From the NCBI RefSeq assembly GCF_033807715.1, contig NC_084587.1, forward strand, positions 23,584,017 to 23,648,016: DNA of 64,000 nucleotides, in the 5' to 3' direction. Below the pieces are notes generated by a model. The model worked only from the letters and a program-made list of their open reading frames with translations, did not search any database and was not told where the DNA came from. The position numbers and the translations under genes are program-made. Position 1 is the first letter of the stretch, and each line of letters starts with the position of its first letter. Below, piece after piece: positions 13,401 to 24,274 of this stretch. The DNA is from Cololabis saira (Eukaryota > Chordata > Actinopteri > Beloniformes > Belonidae).

Positions 13401-16400
13401 CTCTTTGTGGAAATGTACACTAATGTTCACTGCTGACTGATTGTAGTTTCTGTTTCTGTGAAGCTCACTCTAGAGGAGGTGATGACCACGACGGCGTACC
13501 TGGACCTTTTCTTGAGAAGCGTATCTGAGCCGGCCCTGCTGCAGACGTTCCTCTCCTTCATCCTCCTCCACCGACATGAGAGCGTCCATATTTTAGACAC
13601 ACTGGTCAGCCGCATCAACACCCCCTTCCAGGTACGCGGCAAAGCATTGCACGGCTAAGAACACAGGCTTTGTCCTAGAAAAATGAATGTTGTGCTGACG
13701 CAGCACCGCTCGCCTTTTTAAAAGGCAAACATCAGACCATTTCTTTTTTCCAGCCTTGTGTCGCATGTCATGGCAGTTTTTAAAAATGGAGTGCACCTTA
13801 TTTAAGGAAACTTATCGATTCAGAATATCAGGGAGGGATAAAAAAAAAATCTAAAACTTAGTTAAAAAAAAACAACGGTCACTGTTATACTATCTGGTTG
13901 TAAAAGAAATTAGCATTTTTACAAGTTTGATGAACTTGTTTGGATTTTCATTTTCTATTTATAGCCAATCCTTGTTGCAATACCCCTTCTGACCCCACGG
14001 GGGTATTGCTACACCCTATGTATTGCTACATAGGATGGCTTTAATATTTATCCATCCAATTACTGTGAAACTTGTGGGAACTCTAAATTGCAATTTCAAG
14101 AGACAATAGTCTAAAACAACAGATTGTAAATCTGTGAATGTGTAAAGGTTTGAATAGCGGGCTGTGAATAAGGCTCAGAACCCCAGGATGGTTGAGAAAT
14201 GTGCTTGGCACATTTGCACAAAGTCAGCTCTGGCTTCAAATATATTTAACATTAACATTTCCCCAACCTAATATATGGGCTCCTGTTGTTCTACATGTTT
14301 TACACATTTTCCTGCTCTAACACATGTAGTACTTACTCAAAGGAGTCATTATTTAGCTCCTACAAATCTTGATAAAGAGATGATCTACTTTTTCCCAGCT
14401 CAGAAAATGACGATGCAAAAGCTGTTCTGCACATATTCAAAAGGCAAGACAGAGGAAGAATAGTGTACGGGTAATAGGATCGACCTGCCTCCAGTCCTGT
14501 CCTGCACAGAAACTGCTCCGAGTATTTAAACAAAACAATGAAGAAAAAAATGTATTCAAGATACAGAAACACTAAGCAGGCATAGGACATTTTTACTTGG
14601 CTGAAATGGGACATAGTAACACCTCGTCACCTGGAATCAGCAATGTCGGTGTCTTTGATTTATGTTGAGAAGGAATGACAGCATCAGAAAGAGGCAAAAT
14701 ATTTTATTTCCCTCCTTGGATTACAAGAATAATAATAATATTCAATACTATTTAGGGCAATAAAAGTACTTAAAGAGAATACATTTTTTTCCCATACACT
14801 CAACTTCTGGTTTGGGATCGATTTGAATCACATTTGATCAAGTGTATATGTTGGATATGTTTTACATGTTTACATGTGCCAGAGGTTGGAAATACTGTCC
14901 TCGTTTAGTCTGTTTACTTTTATAAACTGGATCATAATTTACAAAATTAGCATAATGCTTGAGTATATATATAGTTAAGGTATCTTTACATTTTTATAAC
15001 CACTTAAGTGTAGCCCCTGCTGGCTTTTAAGAAGTATTGCAACCAAATGTACTTCTGCATTGGCTGAACTTTTCAAACCTAGAAGTTGCATCCATCTTTT
15101 ATTACATCTCCGTCTAAAACTTACATGTTTATTTTTAAAGATTTTTTTGGGCTCTATTGGCCCTTTATTTAAAGTGTACAGACAGGAAGGGGGTAGTGAG
15201 AGAATGGGGATGACATGCAGCAAAGGTGCGCAGGCCGGGATTCAAACCTGCGACCGCTGCAGGAGGACTGTAGCCTCAGTATATGAGCCGCTGCTTAACC
15301 CACTGTACCACTGAGCAGCTCAAAACTTACATGTTTAATGTGCAATAATTCAAAGCATGGTTCAGCTGTAGATGTTAACATTTTTCAATCTGGCACGCAC
15401 AAATGTATCAACCATTTAATCATCAAAAATCAGTTGTTGATGAATGCATGTATTATTTTATGTATTCATCATTTTTTATGATCTTCCATGAAATACTCCA
15501 GTTGGGGACCGTATCACTGTCACTGTTCCGCACTCTCATTGGCTTATGCTGTGAAGATGTGATGCTGCAGCTTGTATTGAGGTGAGAGGTACTTACTTAT
15601 CCATTTATGAAGCGTGGCACATTAATTGGTTTACGACATAATGAGCTTTTACTCTCTACCTCCTACCGTTACCATCTGTCTTCACATTCCCCCTCCCCTG
15701 CATCCCTCCTATGACCACCCATTGGTTTTCCCAACATATCCTGCCATCCGCCTCCACAGGTACCTGATCCCCTGCAGTCACATGATGTTTAGTCAGAGAC
15801 GTGTGGTGAAGGAGAGGGACTTCTACTCGGCATCAGCAGCCAAGATCCTGGCGTTGACACCGTCCTGCTGCTCTCCTGATCACAGTCCTCCGCCCCTCCG
15901 ACAGCTGGACTCCATCCTTTTTTCTAAGGGTGCAGATGCTCCCAAAGACTCCAGAAGCACAGGTAACAAAAAAGAAAAAAATCTCCTATAGTTTCGTATA
16001 ATATGAGTCCTACAATGTTTTTGCACTTTGGAATATATTTTAAAGGATTATGTTGATTTCTGCTGGGTTGTGGGGTTGGACAGTGTGATGATTTAACAAG
16101 TTAGAGGGTGCTACAGAATGCCAGTAAGTCGAGGCGTCTTTGTTTATTTTGTGTAAACAAAGATGTTCAGTCAGCACAGACTTCTGTTCTTTGTCAAAAA
16201 TAGTTTTCAGGCTAATTTTAGCTAAAGGGGGATTCGGATATTGTGGGACCACAGTTAAATGCATTTCTATTGTCTCACATAAGCTGTGACATGTAACCCT
16301 GCCGTCTCCAAGGATACAAAAAAGTTGACGAACCTGTTCATACAAATGAGCAAATTTGAAAAAGAAGGTCTCTTAACTGCCCTCTCTGGGTAGATGACAA

Positions 16401-19400
16401 GTTATTACCTCAAGTGGAGGAGTCTTGAGTATCTGAGGGGCTTGTTCACGAGTCAGGGCAGAATGGAGACTGACAGGCGGGTCGGTGCAGCCTCTGCAGT
16501 AATGCCGGCTCTTTACCGGTCTGTCATGATGAAGAGAAAGTGAAGCCGCAAGGCAAGGCCTTTCTGTTTACCGGTAGATCTATGTTCCTACCCTCACCTA
16601 TGGTCACGAGTTGTGGGTAGTGACCAAAAGAATGAGATCGCGGATACAAACGACTGAAATGAGTTTCCTCCATAGGGCGATCGGGCTCTCACTCAGAGAG
16701 AGAGAATGGGGAAACTCAGTCATCCGGGAGGGACTGGGATTAGAGAAGAGCCAGTTGAGGCGGATTGGGCATCTATCTGGTGAGGATAGGCCTCCTGGAC
16801 GGCTCCCTCAGAAGGTGTTTCAGGCATGTCCAACTGGGAGGAGGCCCCACAGAAGACCTAGGACATGCCGTAGAGGTTATATCTCTTGGCAGGCTTGGGA
16901 ATGCCTCAGTATTCCTCTTGAGGAGCTGGAAGAGGTGGCCAGTAGAGGGAATCCTGGGCCTCTTTCAATCAATCAATCAATCAAATTTTATTTATATAGC
17001 ACCTTTCATCCAGGTACATGAAATACAAGGTGCTTTGACATTTTGATTGAAAAATAAGCATAATAAACAAATGAATAAAAACTGGGAGACCAAAAAATAA
17101 AGAACTGGGAGACCAATGCACCCTGACATACAATATAGAATATATAAAATTTATAAAAAGATAAAAGTTCAAGGATTAAGGCTAAAAAATAATCAGTCCA
17201 CAACAATAAAAAAAAAATAATAAAAACATTACCAGAAATGGATAAATAAATAAAACAGATACCTTTTAAAAAATGTTAAACAGAATAAAACTATAAAAAT
17301 GTGATGCTACATAAAAGCCAGACCAAAGAGATGAGTTTTTAGTCTACGTTTAAAAATGTCCACATTTCCAGCTCCTCTCAAATCCTCCGGGAGGCTGTTC
17401 CACAGTTTTGGAGCATCGTGGCTAAAAGCAGCATCACCAAATCTTTTAGTTCTACTCTGTGGAACAGCTAAAAAGGAAGAGCCAGAGGATCTGAGGGGCC
17501 TTCCTGGTTCATAGAATAAAAACATCTCTGAAATATACTCTGGCGCAAGCCCATGTAGTGCTTTATAAACTAATAAAAGAACTTTAAAATCAACACGAAA
17601 ACTAACAGGTAGCCAGTGTAAGGTTTTTAAAATGGGCCTAATGTGTGCTCTCCTTCTGGTCTGAGTCAGAACTCGCGCTGCAGCGTTTTGAACCAGTTGC
17701 AGCTGATTAATGGTATTCTTGGGCAGACCAGTAAGAAGAGCATTACAGTAGTCCATCCTGCTAGTTATAAAGGTATGCATTTTTGCATCTTTGCTCTGGC
17801 TGCTGCCCCCTCAACCCATCCTTGGATGAGCCGAAGTTAAAGGATGGATGGATGGATGGTGTTGCCCCCTTAACTTTTTAATTCATAGATAACTTCTCTT
17901 CTGGGGTTTTTGTATCATTCTTTAAGCATGAACTGTATCACCTGCAGTTGAAATGAATGATTGCTTTTCATAATTTTTAAACAGCTTTGATGGATGTTTT
18001 GTTGTTTTACTTTTTAAACAGCTGCAAGTAGAAATAAATTAGCAGATTTAACTATTCATGACTGATTTCAGTAAGAGGATGCTTTAACCACAGTAATGGC
18101 ACTGTGCCGTCAAAATAACATAAATGGTTGGAACGGAAATGCTGGTATCAGTTAAGAGACCTAAAAAGAAAATATAAATATAAAAGTTATTATTTATTAC
18201 TGCTACACAGTCTTTTTAAACATACGTTGTGTTACGAGGTGTAAATCTGAATTCAATTGGAACGAGAAGGTAAAGCAGGGATTATTGTATTTTATCAAAT
18301 AGTGAGATCTCCTGTTGCTGTGTTATATTGCATCGCTTTACCCCTTGCAGTGAAGTGTCAAAGTCATTATTCCTGCTCAGTGTGAGTGCTGCGTTGCAGT
18401 GCTGAAGCCAACTTTTATATTTCCTGTCTTTGCTTGTCTCGTTTTATCAGAGCAACATAAAAACTTCTTAGAAGGGGATGACGGTTCGGGTAACTCCTGC
18501 ACCATCGGCTCAGAAATCTACCTGGACGTCAGTTATCTTCATTACCTCTACGACGCCCGACTCAGCATCAGCAGGTGCATGGAAGCCTGCCAGGTTTGGT
18601 CGGCCCCATACGACGGCGACGACCCTCCCCCTGAGAAATACCAGCCAGGCATCCTGGAGGAACCGTCGCTGAAGAGCCGACAAGCCCAGACGTCTCTGAA
18701 GAGAGTCCCTCAGCTGCTGGCGCCGCACCCTCCTCGACCCAGCCCGCCAGCTCTGCCTTCCGTCATCCAGCAGGAGCTGGAGTGGGACGACAGTTACGAT
18801 GCGTGCCCCGTGCAGACAGCTGAGGCTCCTGCGGAGAGTAAACCTCCTAAACCAGCTCCTGCTGAGCCTCCGAGGCACATCCAGGAGATGAGGAGAACAG
18901 CCATCATGTTAGTTAAAGGTTCATACATTGAAGAAAATGAGTTCCAGGATGATGTCATGGTCTATGATCTCGTCGCAAAGAAAGACACCACACATGCCGA
19001 GCGCACAAAGTCCACACCCAACGGTTCCTCGTCAGACTCAGCAGAAGTTCCCCTGAGAAATGGGCTCAGTCTAACACTTGCAGCCTCTGAGAGTACTGAC
19101 GATAGCAAAAACAGCTTGGAGACAAAAGTCAAAGGTCCGACAGACCGTAATGCAAATCTCCGTAAGAGCAGTGCTGAGCCAGGCGAGGATCTTTTAGCTC
19201 AGTACGAGGAGCTCCTTCGCACTCTGGACAAGGAAGCAGGTGTGAAACAGGTCAAGAGTGACGGAGAGTCAAACAAGCCCACCACAGCCTTGGAGGAGGG
19301 CGGGGATGATGAGGAGATGGACTTCACCTCCTTCTCTGCCGAAACACCAGACCACGAGAAACTGCATTCACCATTTGGGACAGTTAGTCGGCTTCGCAGT

Positions 19401-22400
19401 GGAAGCACGAATAAAAACCATTCAGTGCCTTTTACAGGTGAGTTGAGGGAAATCTTGGCTCTGTAAACATCTAATAACCCAGCGGAAATTATCTTTAAAT
19501 TGCTCCCTCTTCCTGCAGGTCCATTTGTAAGTGTGCTGTTATCTCGTTTGGAGAATATGCTCTCAAACTCGCTTCACGTCAACCTGTTGCTGACGGGCAT
19601 CCTGGCCCAGTTGGCTGCTTACCCTCAGGCTCTGCTTCGCTCGTTCCTCCTCAACACCAACTTGGTTTTCCAACCGAGTGTGCGCTCCCTTTACCAGGTA
19701 ACAGGTTGAATCGTAATAATTTTGAATGTTTATTAAGAAATGCCAATACCATGTTGGAATACGCCTCAAGATGGTTTCTGACGAACAAGCTTTCCTTAAA
19801 TATAAATAAATCAAATTATATTCTCTTTAGAAACAAAAACAAATTTTTCCCTGAGCAGGATTTAAAGCTCCAAATTTATAATATTGAAATCCAACAGGTT
19901 TCATGTGTCAAATTTCTTGGTGTACTAGTGGATGAAAGATTAACCTGGGGAAAACATATTGAGTATGTATGCAAAAAAAATATGAAATCCTATGGTATTA
20001 TTAGAAGAGTTTCTTTCTTTGTTAATCAGTCATGTCTCATGATATTATATTATAGTCTAATTTATCCATACTTGACGTATTGCAACATTGTTTGGGGCGC
20101 TTCTTATTCTTCGTACCTTAACAAATTATTTTTAATTCAGAAAAAATTCTTGAGAATGATCTCATATTCTTCTCATCAAGCACCTTCTGCACCCTTATTT
20201 AGCAAATTTAAATTATTATCAATTTTTTCTATTAACAAGTTTCAAACATGCCTGTTTATGTTTAAGTTCATTTATTGCAAACAAGACATTCCAGGCACTT
20301 TTCATAATTTTTTTCTGTTATCATCAGATATTCATTCTTATTCAGTTAGAGGTGGGAAGAACTTTCATTTACCTCTTTGTCGTACCTGCAGTCACCAATC
20401 CTTTATCAAATTCCATGGCCCTCAACTCTGGAACTGTTTAGATAGATCTCTTAAATTAGCCTCATCCTTAAAAACGTTTAGGACCAGCTTGGTGGGGTAT
20501 CTTTTATCTAGACAAAATTAACAGGCTATTCTTACGGAAATGAAATTGCCATTTCATTGATATTTTTGTTTGTGTACTTATTGTATTTTTCTTTGTTTAT
20601 TTTACCTTTTCTTTTTTCCTTTCTATTCTTTTGCTATTGACTGATTTGTTTTTGGTGATTTGGTATTGAGGGGAGGATTTCTTATAAGCGCTTCTTTTCC
20701 TCTCCTGCACAAATTATTTGTCTTTATATGATAAAAAAAAAAAAAAATTATTGTACTATCACTGTGCAAAATAAATAAATAAATAAAAAATCGTGTTATA
20801 CTGTATTACTTAAACAGCAACTGAAAGATGCAACTTTGAACAGAAATCTGAGATTCACATTTGAACGTCTCCCAGGTTCTAGCCACCGTGAAGAACCAGA
20901 TAGAAGAGCTCGCTGCCAGGAGGAAGGACTTTCCAGAACGAATCACTGCTGCACAACACTGGTTATTGGCCAGGGAGGCTTCATCCACCACAGCAGGTGA
21001 CCAGACTTCCACAACTAAGGATGTCTTTTCATAGCCAACATATGATTGAGATATGTTTTGATAAAAAAAAAAGAAACACTCAAATGAGAAGAAATCATGC
21101 ACCTTTATTGTCAAACTTTGCCCACATCTGCAGTTTTCTTTGGCCTGAATAACAATTTAGACACAGTTAAAATTCGTACATTTGTCCCACTACCTACAGT
21201 TTAAAACGTGCTTAAATTCAAGGCAGAGAATATGACCTTTGGAGCACATCGTCCTCACATGATATTTGCTAGTCATAAATTCAAGAAGGAGCTCAGTATT
21301 TAGGCCTAAATGTGCTCTCGATCTGGAGCAGAAGCTGCAAACGTCAGCTGAGGCAGGTTATCGTTGCATAACACAAACAGCCAAAGGAAAATTAGACGTC
21401 AAATTTTTATGCTTTTCTGTTTAAAGCTAACATTATTTTTTTTTTAAATCACATCAAACTCCACCATAACATTTCTTGAGCTCCAGTTAACCTCTATGAT
21501 AAGATAAACTGTAATATCATGTAAAAGTGAATCATGATGCACACAAATGAGAAAACCTGTGATCACAGAAGGAGAATTTCTTGTTCACTCAGCTGCATAA
21601 ACACGACTATGAGAGGTCCTGTGGGCACCAGAACGTTCTATGTTGTGGACCAACAACCAATCGTTTATCTGCATCCGTGGATCCTTGGCGGAAAACAGTT
21701 ACCAGAACAATTTTTAAAAATCAGTCATCGTGAAAGGAACAAAGGATATGTGATCAGTTAAAACACAGGTTTAGATGTGAATATGAGGTATCAAATGATC
21801 CACTGTTATTCAGAGCCACTGTTAACATTCTCAAAGTCAGTCTGCTTCCTTTGAGGAGGAATTTCTGCATGATTTCATTAATTCGTAACTCTTCGTAGCC
21901 CGAACGTGGCCTTCATTAGTCTGCAGCACTCACTCAAGCCCTGGAGCTTTGGCTAAGTTTTTGATTTTTGGAGCTGCGGAGCACCAGATCCAAAAACGCC
22001 GTCAGAAGAATGTTTGTGGAAAGATGAGAGAGAGAGATATTTTAAAGAGAATTTTTTATTTCGTTTTCTGGATCACTTTCTTTTTAGTGTGCGATCACGA
22101 AAATCAGATCAAATTATTAATTAATGGTGAAATCAGCTGCAGGACGGCTGCGTACCAAACCCAGCATGTCATCATATCTAAGTGTCACCTCTGGTCACCT
22201 ATTTCTTATTTCCTATTTTCTCAGACAAAAACATCAGCACTGGTTCCAAGCATCACGAAGGGGGGAGGATCTTGCAAAGTTCACCACCACCAAAACCTAA
22301 AACCATCTCTGTGGATCAGACGGAAGTCTTCGCCACCGTCCTCTTCACCGAGTTCCTCAAAGAACTGGCTGCGATCATGCAGGAGCACTCCGTCTTATCT

Positions 22401-22424
22401 AGCATTCCCATGGAAGAGCAATAG
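4302..22424 (+). CDS. fhip1a: FHIP1A (FAM160A1), FHF complex subunit; whole coding span, 11 exons
   Basis: FHIP proteins bind AKTIP/FTS and HOOK proteins to form the FHF complex, which links early endosomes and other cargo to dynein (family knowledge). Eleven exons with GT/AG borders sum to 2967 nt, giving 988 residues plus stop, close to the roughly 970-1040 residues of human FHIP1 proteins. Residues about 20-490 are the conserved alpha-solenoid (RAI16-like) region, with recognisable blocks such as [39 protein letters not shown] and YLIPCSHMM. Residues 494-822 (exon 8) are low-complexity, Ser/Pro/Glu-rich and probably disordered. Residues 823-988 form the C-terminal region with the KELAA motif at 968-972. 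The paralogue choice (FHIP1A rather than FHIP1B) rests on the neighbouring GATB, as in human 4q31.3. The gene is convergent with GATB. Exon boundaries are inferred from splice consensus and phase, without transcript data. Confidence 0.93.
4606..5113. mobile_element. MITE with AGGAGACCTATTATG terminal inverted repeats
   Basis: Begins AGGAGACCTATTATG and ends CATAATAGGTCTCCT, a perfect 15-bp inverted repeat 508 bp apart. The right flank TTTAAAG and left flank CTTATAGG look like a decayed TTAA target site, which would fit a Kolobok/piggyBac-type element (inference). No transposase frame is present. It lies in FHIP1A intron 1, about 200 nt after exon 1. Confidence 0.75.
7005..7925 (-). mobile_element. 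RTE-type (Rex3-like) LINE 3' fragment, frameshifted
   Basis: The minus strand reads reverse transcriptase motifs: a [11 protein letters not shown] block (RT motif C) with [17 protein letters not shown] just after it. Further on come broken frames of the C-terminal region ([23 protein letters not shown]), and a 3' tail ending in a GGATAA/GGATGG-like stretch at the low-coordinate end. Several frameshifts show it is dead. It is in FHIP1A intron 1, antisense to the gene. The family name is by resemblance only. Confidence 0.82.
8985..9500 (+). mobile_element. LINE 3' end (Rex/Babar- or Nimb-like)
   Basis: A short frame reads [24 protein letters not shown], like the terminal LWN block of LINE ORF2 proteins. 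It is followed by a 3' UTR with CAAATAAGCCCATTGGG, a CCTCTTTCTGCAC run and an A-rich end (AATAAACTAAAACTAAAAA). The copy at about 19712-20795 has a similar tail, so they are probably of one clade. It ends about 170 nt before FHIP1A exon 2. Confidence 0.65.
9669..10343 (+). CDS. fhip1a: FHIP1A coding exon 2
   Basis: Encodes residues 37-261 ([10 protein letters not shown] to ENTYFCP), phase 0 at both ends. The acceptor is TTCTTTCTGTAG and the donor is CCG|GTCAGT. It carries the first large part of the FHIP helical repeat domain, with runs such as [13 protein letters not shown] and [18 protein letters not shown]. It is notably GC-rich compared with its AT-rich flanking introns. The open frame runs a few codons into the intron (GTCAGTTCC TAA), which marks the true donor. 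Confidence 0.93.
11687..11845 (+). CDS. fhip1a: FHIP1A coding exon 3
   Basis: Encodes residues 262-314 ([14 protein letters not shown] to LEFCNAVIQ), phase 0 at both ends. The acceptor is a long pyrimidine tract ending TTCAG at 11686 and the donor is CAG|GTGAAC. It joins exon 2 to give the family block YFCPVLATGLS. Confidence 0.93.
12129..13144. mobile_element. Non-autonomous hAT element with 8-bp target-site duplication
   Basis: It begins TAGGGGTGTAACAATATATCG and ends near TGTATCGTTACACCCCTA, giving inverted termini. It is flanked by a perfect 8-bp duplication GTCTTTAC at 12121-12128 and 13145-13152, diagnostic of hAT insertion. The 1016-bp body has no transposase frame. It lies in FHIP1A intron 3, and its right TSD ends 31 nt before exon 4. 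Confidence 0.9.
13184..13270 (+). CDS. fhip1a: FHIP1A coding exon 4
   Basis: Encodes residues 315-343 ([18 protein letters not shown] to ALHK), phase 0 at both ends. The acceptor is CTCTTCCCAG and the donor is AAG|GTTGGA. Its 3' splice site lies only 31 nt downstream of the target-site duplication of a 1-kb hAT element, so the usual branch-point interval reaches the transposon edge. Confidence 0.92.
13464..13631 (+). CDS. fhip1a: FHIP1A coding exon 5
   Basis: Encodes residues 344-399 ([19 protein letters not shown] to SRINTPFQ), phase 0 at both ends. The AG at 13462-13463 is chosen because the alternative TTGTAG at 13446 would add 17 nt, shift the frame and run into a stop. The donor is CAG|GTACGC. 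Confidence 0.92.
15131..15318 (-). repeat. tRNA-derived SINE
   Basis: Reading the minus strand from 15318 there is an A-box-like GTGGTACAGTGGGTTAAGC and about 40 nt later GGTTTGAATCCC, a near-consensus RNA polymerase III B box (GGTTCGANTCC). A tail with ATGTCATCCCCATTCTC and CCCCTTCCTGTC follows. The layout is tRNA-like but with no intact cloverleaf or anticodon arm that I can support, so it is called a SINE rather than a tRNA gene. It is in FHIP1A intron 5, antisense. Confidence 0.65.
15502..15581 (+). CDS. fhip1a: FHIP1A coding exon 6
   Basis: Encodes residues 400-425 ([20 protein letters not shown] to QLVL) plus two bases of an Arg codon. The acceptor is AATACTCCAG and the donor is AG|GTGAGA. 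It begins in phase 0 and ends in phase 2, and the split codon is completed by exon 7 to give the conserved LVLRYLIPC. Confidence 0.92.
15760..15962 (+). CDS. fhip1a: FHIP1A coding exon 7
   Basis: Completes Arg426 and encodes to residue 493 ([22 protein letters not shown], then a Cys/Pro-rich stretch, to SRST). The acceptor is CGCCTCCACAG and the donor is ACAG|GTAACA, leaving one base (phase 1). It marks the passage from the helical core to the variable linker. Confidence 0.92.
16398..16965 (+). mobile_element. RTE-type (Rex3-like) LINE 3' fragment, interrupted
   Basis: The plus strand reads the RTE C-terminal region in one partly open frame: [58 protein letters not shown] and [13 protein letters not shown]. 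It is the same family as the minus-strand copy at 7005-7925. Its 3' tail is separated and lies at about 17788-17862 because an L2 fragment has inserted. It is in FHIP1A intron 7. Confidence 0.85.
16966..17787 (-). mobile_element. L2-type LINE 3' fragment nested inside the RTE copy
   Basis: The minus strand encodes a 157-residue frame typical of L2-type LINE C-termini: [63 protein letters not shown] and [10 protein letters not shown]. The 3' end at the low coordinate is a (CAAT)n repeat followed by TTTTATTTATATAGCACCTTTC. It is bordered on both sides by TCTTT and by RTE sequence, so it inserted after the RTE element. Confidence 0.88.
17788..17862 (+). mobile_element. Detached 3' tail of the RTE copy with (GGAT)n
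   Basis: CTCTGGCTGCTGCCCCC, then CCTTGGATGAGCCGAAG and GGATGGATGGATGG. This is the usual tail of the RTE family, and it continues directly from 16965 once the nested L2 is removed. Confidence 0.8.
18451..19437 (+). CDS. fhip1a: FHIP1A coding exon 8 (large linker exon)
   Basis: A 987-nt exon encoding residues 494-822. It opens with the conserved block [24 protein letters not shown] in pieces, then runs through a long Pro/Ser/Glu-rich, probably disordered linker ([41 protein letters not shown]) to HSVPFTG. The acceptor is CGTTTTATCAG and the donor is ACAG|GTGAGT. It begins with two bases completing Glu494 and ends in phase 1. Confidence 0.93.
19519..19697 (+). CDS. fhip1a: FHIP1A coding exon 9
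   Basis: Completes Gly823 and encodes to residue 882 ([20 protein letters not shown] to VRSLYQ), part of the conserved C-terminal helical region. The acceptor is CTTCCTGCAG and the donor is CAG|GTAACA. A LINE fragment begins within about 20 nt of this donor, so almost all of the downstream intron is LINE. Confidence 0.93.
19712..20795 (+). mobile_element. 5'-truncated LINE (Rex/Babar- or Nimb-like) with a nearly open ORF2 end
   Basis: A frame at 19706-20521 (about 270 residues) matches the end of a LINE reverse transcriptase: [56 protein letters not shown] and a terminal [13 protein letters not shown] block. The 3' UTR has a CTTATAAGCGCTTC region, CCTCTCCTGCAC and A-rich/AATAAATAAATAAA ends. 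The preserved frame suggests a fairly young insertion. It fills FHIP1A intron 9 and starts within about 20 nt of the exon 9 donor. Confidence 0.82.
20876..20996 (+). CDS. fhip1a: FHIP1A coding exon 10
   Basis: Encodes residues 883-922 ([20 protein letters not shown] to SSTTA) plus one base, phase 0 to phase 1. The acceptor is ACGTCTCCCAG and the donor is GCAG|GTGACC. Confidence 0.92.
22225..22424 (+). CDS. fhip1a: FHIP1A coding exon 11 (terminal exon with KELAA motif)
   Basis: Completes Asp923 and encodes to residue 988, followed by TAG at 22422-22424. The acceptor is CCTATTTTCTCAG. It contains [14 protein letters not shown], the KELAA motif typical of FHIP C-termini, and ends SSIPMEEQ. It is followed by the long 3' UTR. 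Confidence 0.93.
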
Positions 22425-24274
22425 TGTCCAAAAACTCCCCCTGCGATGAATCCGACCTGACTCTTTATACACTTTTATAGGTACTACTTTGTGAAGTGGT
22501 ACCAGGATTTTTATATGACAGATTTTAAAAATATATAGATATATATATATTTATTTTTTCCGAGCAAAATAACCAACTTTAGATTTTTTTGTTTCCTTCT
22601 TTTTCAGCTTACTTCTATAAAGTGTAAAGTCAAAATCAAGTCCACACTTTGAGCTGAAAATATATTAAAGTAACCAGCCAGTTCCTTTAATCTGTCGAAC
22701 CACCAGCTTCACTGACCAAAGACTTACAGAGGTGCTCTGCTTCCATGAAAAGCGTATTTTCCCCCATTTTTAAGTGAACATTCATCTTACCTCTGAGCTA
22801 TCGAGGTTCTGCCCTTCACCTCCAACCCCGCGATGCTGCTCTATGTGGTTCCCAGGTGCCTGCTGTGTTGTGGGATTACAATGAATGGTCATTATTTTCC
22901 CCCCTTTTAATCAACTGGCAGCAAACAAAAAACAAACACACTTTCACTTTCTTCAAGTTTTTTTTATGTCTTTTAAATTCAAAAAGTGAACTTCTACAAT
23001 ATCTGTGTTGGTGGAGATTGTCTTAGTTGTTTTCCTGCTTATCGGTGATGGTACCTCAGGAGTCTTAATGCCCAGTTTGTTGGCTTGTTTTTCTCTTTAA
23101 TGCACTAGTTTCTCACATTTATGGGCTCCAAATCTTCTCCATATCTGCACAGATTGACAAATCCCAACAGGTTAATCAATGCTGTATTAAATTTGCCTTA
23201 CTTTGCTTTATAATGTACATATCGCAGAGAAAATGTTGTAAACAGAACACTATGCAAGCATACTTTGGGGTATAAGTAAGTTTAGTATATTTTGATACTG
23301 GGAAGGGGTATTTATACTGTTCTTAGTTTTGTTATTAGATTGTTTTTTTTCCCTAGTCATCACTTTCCTCTGGTTGAGGATTGTATAGGTTGATGTCCGA
23401 GTTTGAAATCTCACTGCGTTGATGGTTATGATTCTGCATATGTTGAAAACTATATTGTGTAAAAGGCCTTTCAGACAGGATGCGGTGGAAGTTTTGGCGC
23501 AGCACCGTAGAGAAGGGAACACCTGCACAAAAGCATCAGTTGCTAAGCAACTGAAAAGCTTTCCAGGAAGTGGGTGGGAGATATTACACAGTTTGTTTTT
23601 TATTTGAGTTGTGGAGATGCAGGCAGGCTGCGTTGTTCTGCTTGTTGCTAAAAATCACAAAAAAAATCCAACTCTAGCTTTAGATGCATCGATGAGGAGG
23701 AGTAGACCAGCTGCAGCAAAGAAGACGAAGATGTGTCGGTTGACGATGTCCTCGATTATAGACAAGAGTTGGGAGAGTTTTAGGCTCGTCCATGAGTTGC
23801 AGCTGTACACCGACTGTCCTCAGGTCAACGGTCCTTCAGGCTGAGTCAGGAGACGGTTTGGAGCTGCTTGGGCAGATGATCACTTCACAAGAACATTAAA
23901 AGCATTGGAGATTTCTGTTTGCACCACAGCTTTCTCTTCATGTTGCAGTATGTCTTCCTAATTGTACAGCTCAGGAAAAGGTTACATCACCAAACCCAGG
24001 TCGCCGTCATTGTCCAATCCTGCCGGGTTATAACCCAGGTGTTGCCACTGTGCGCCGCGTCCTTCCTGAAAGGCTCTCAGCAGTTACCGAGGTGATGTCA
24101 GTTTACCAAGATGACAGCAATGTGATGTTAATTTACGTCATTCATCTGGTTAAAGCACATGGTTGATGGAGTAAATGTTTTTATGAATTCATCAGGATAT
24201 ACATACTTGCAAGTTGGTGCCTTAAAACTTTGATTTGGTTTAAAATTTTGCCAGTCTTTTTTCCTCCTAAAAAA

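Noticed and set aside
15225..15318. Possible tRNA gene
   Set aside because: It has A- and B-box-like motifs, but I could not support an acceptor stem or anticodon arm; it fits a SINE better.
19706..20521. 271-codon frame as an independent gene or alternative FHIP1A exon
   Set aside because: It is a LINE reverse-transcriptase C-terminus, and FHIP1A exons 9 and 10 join in phase across it.
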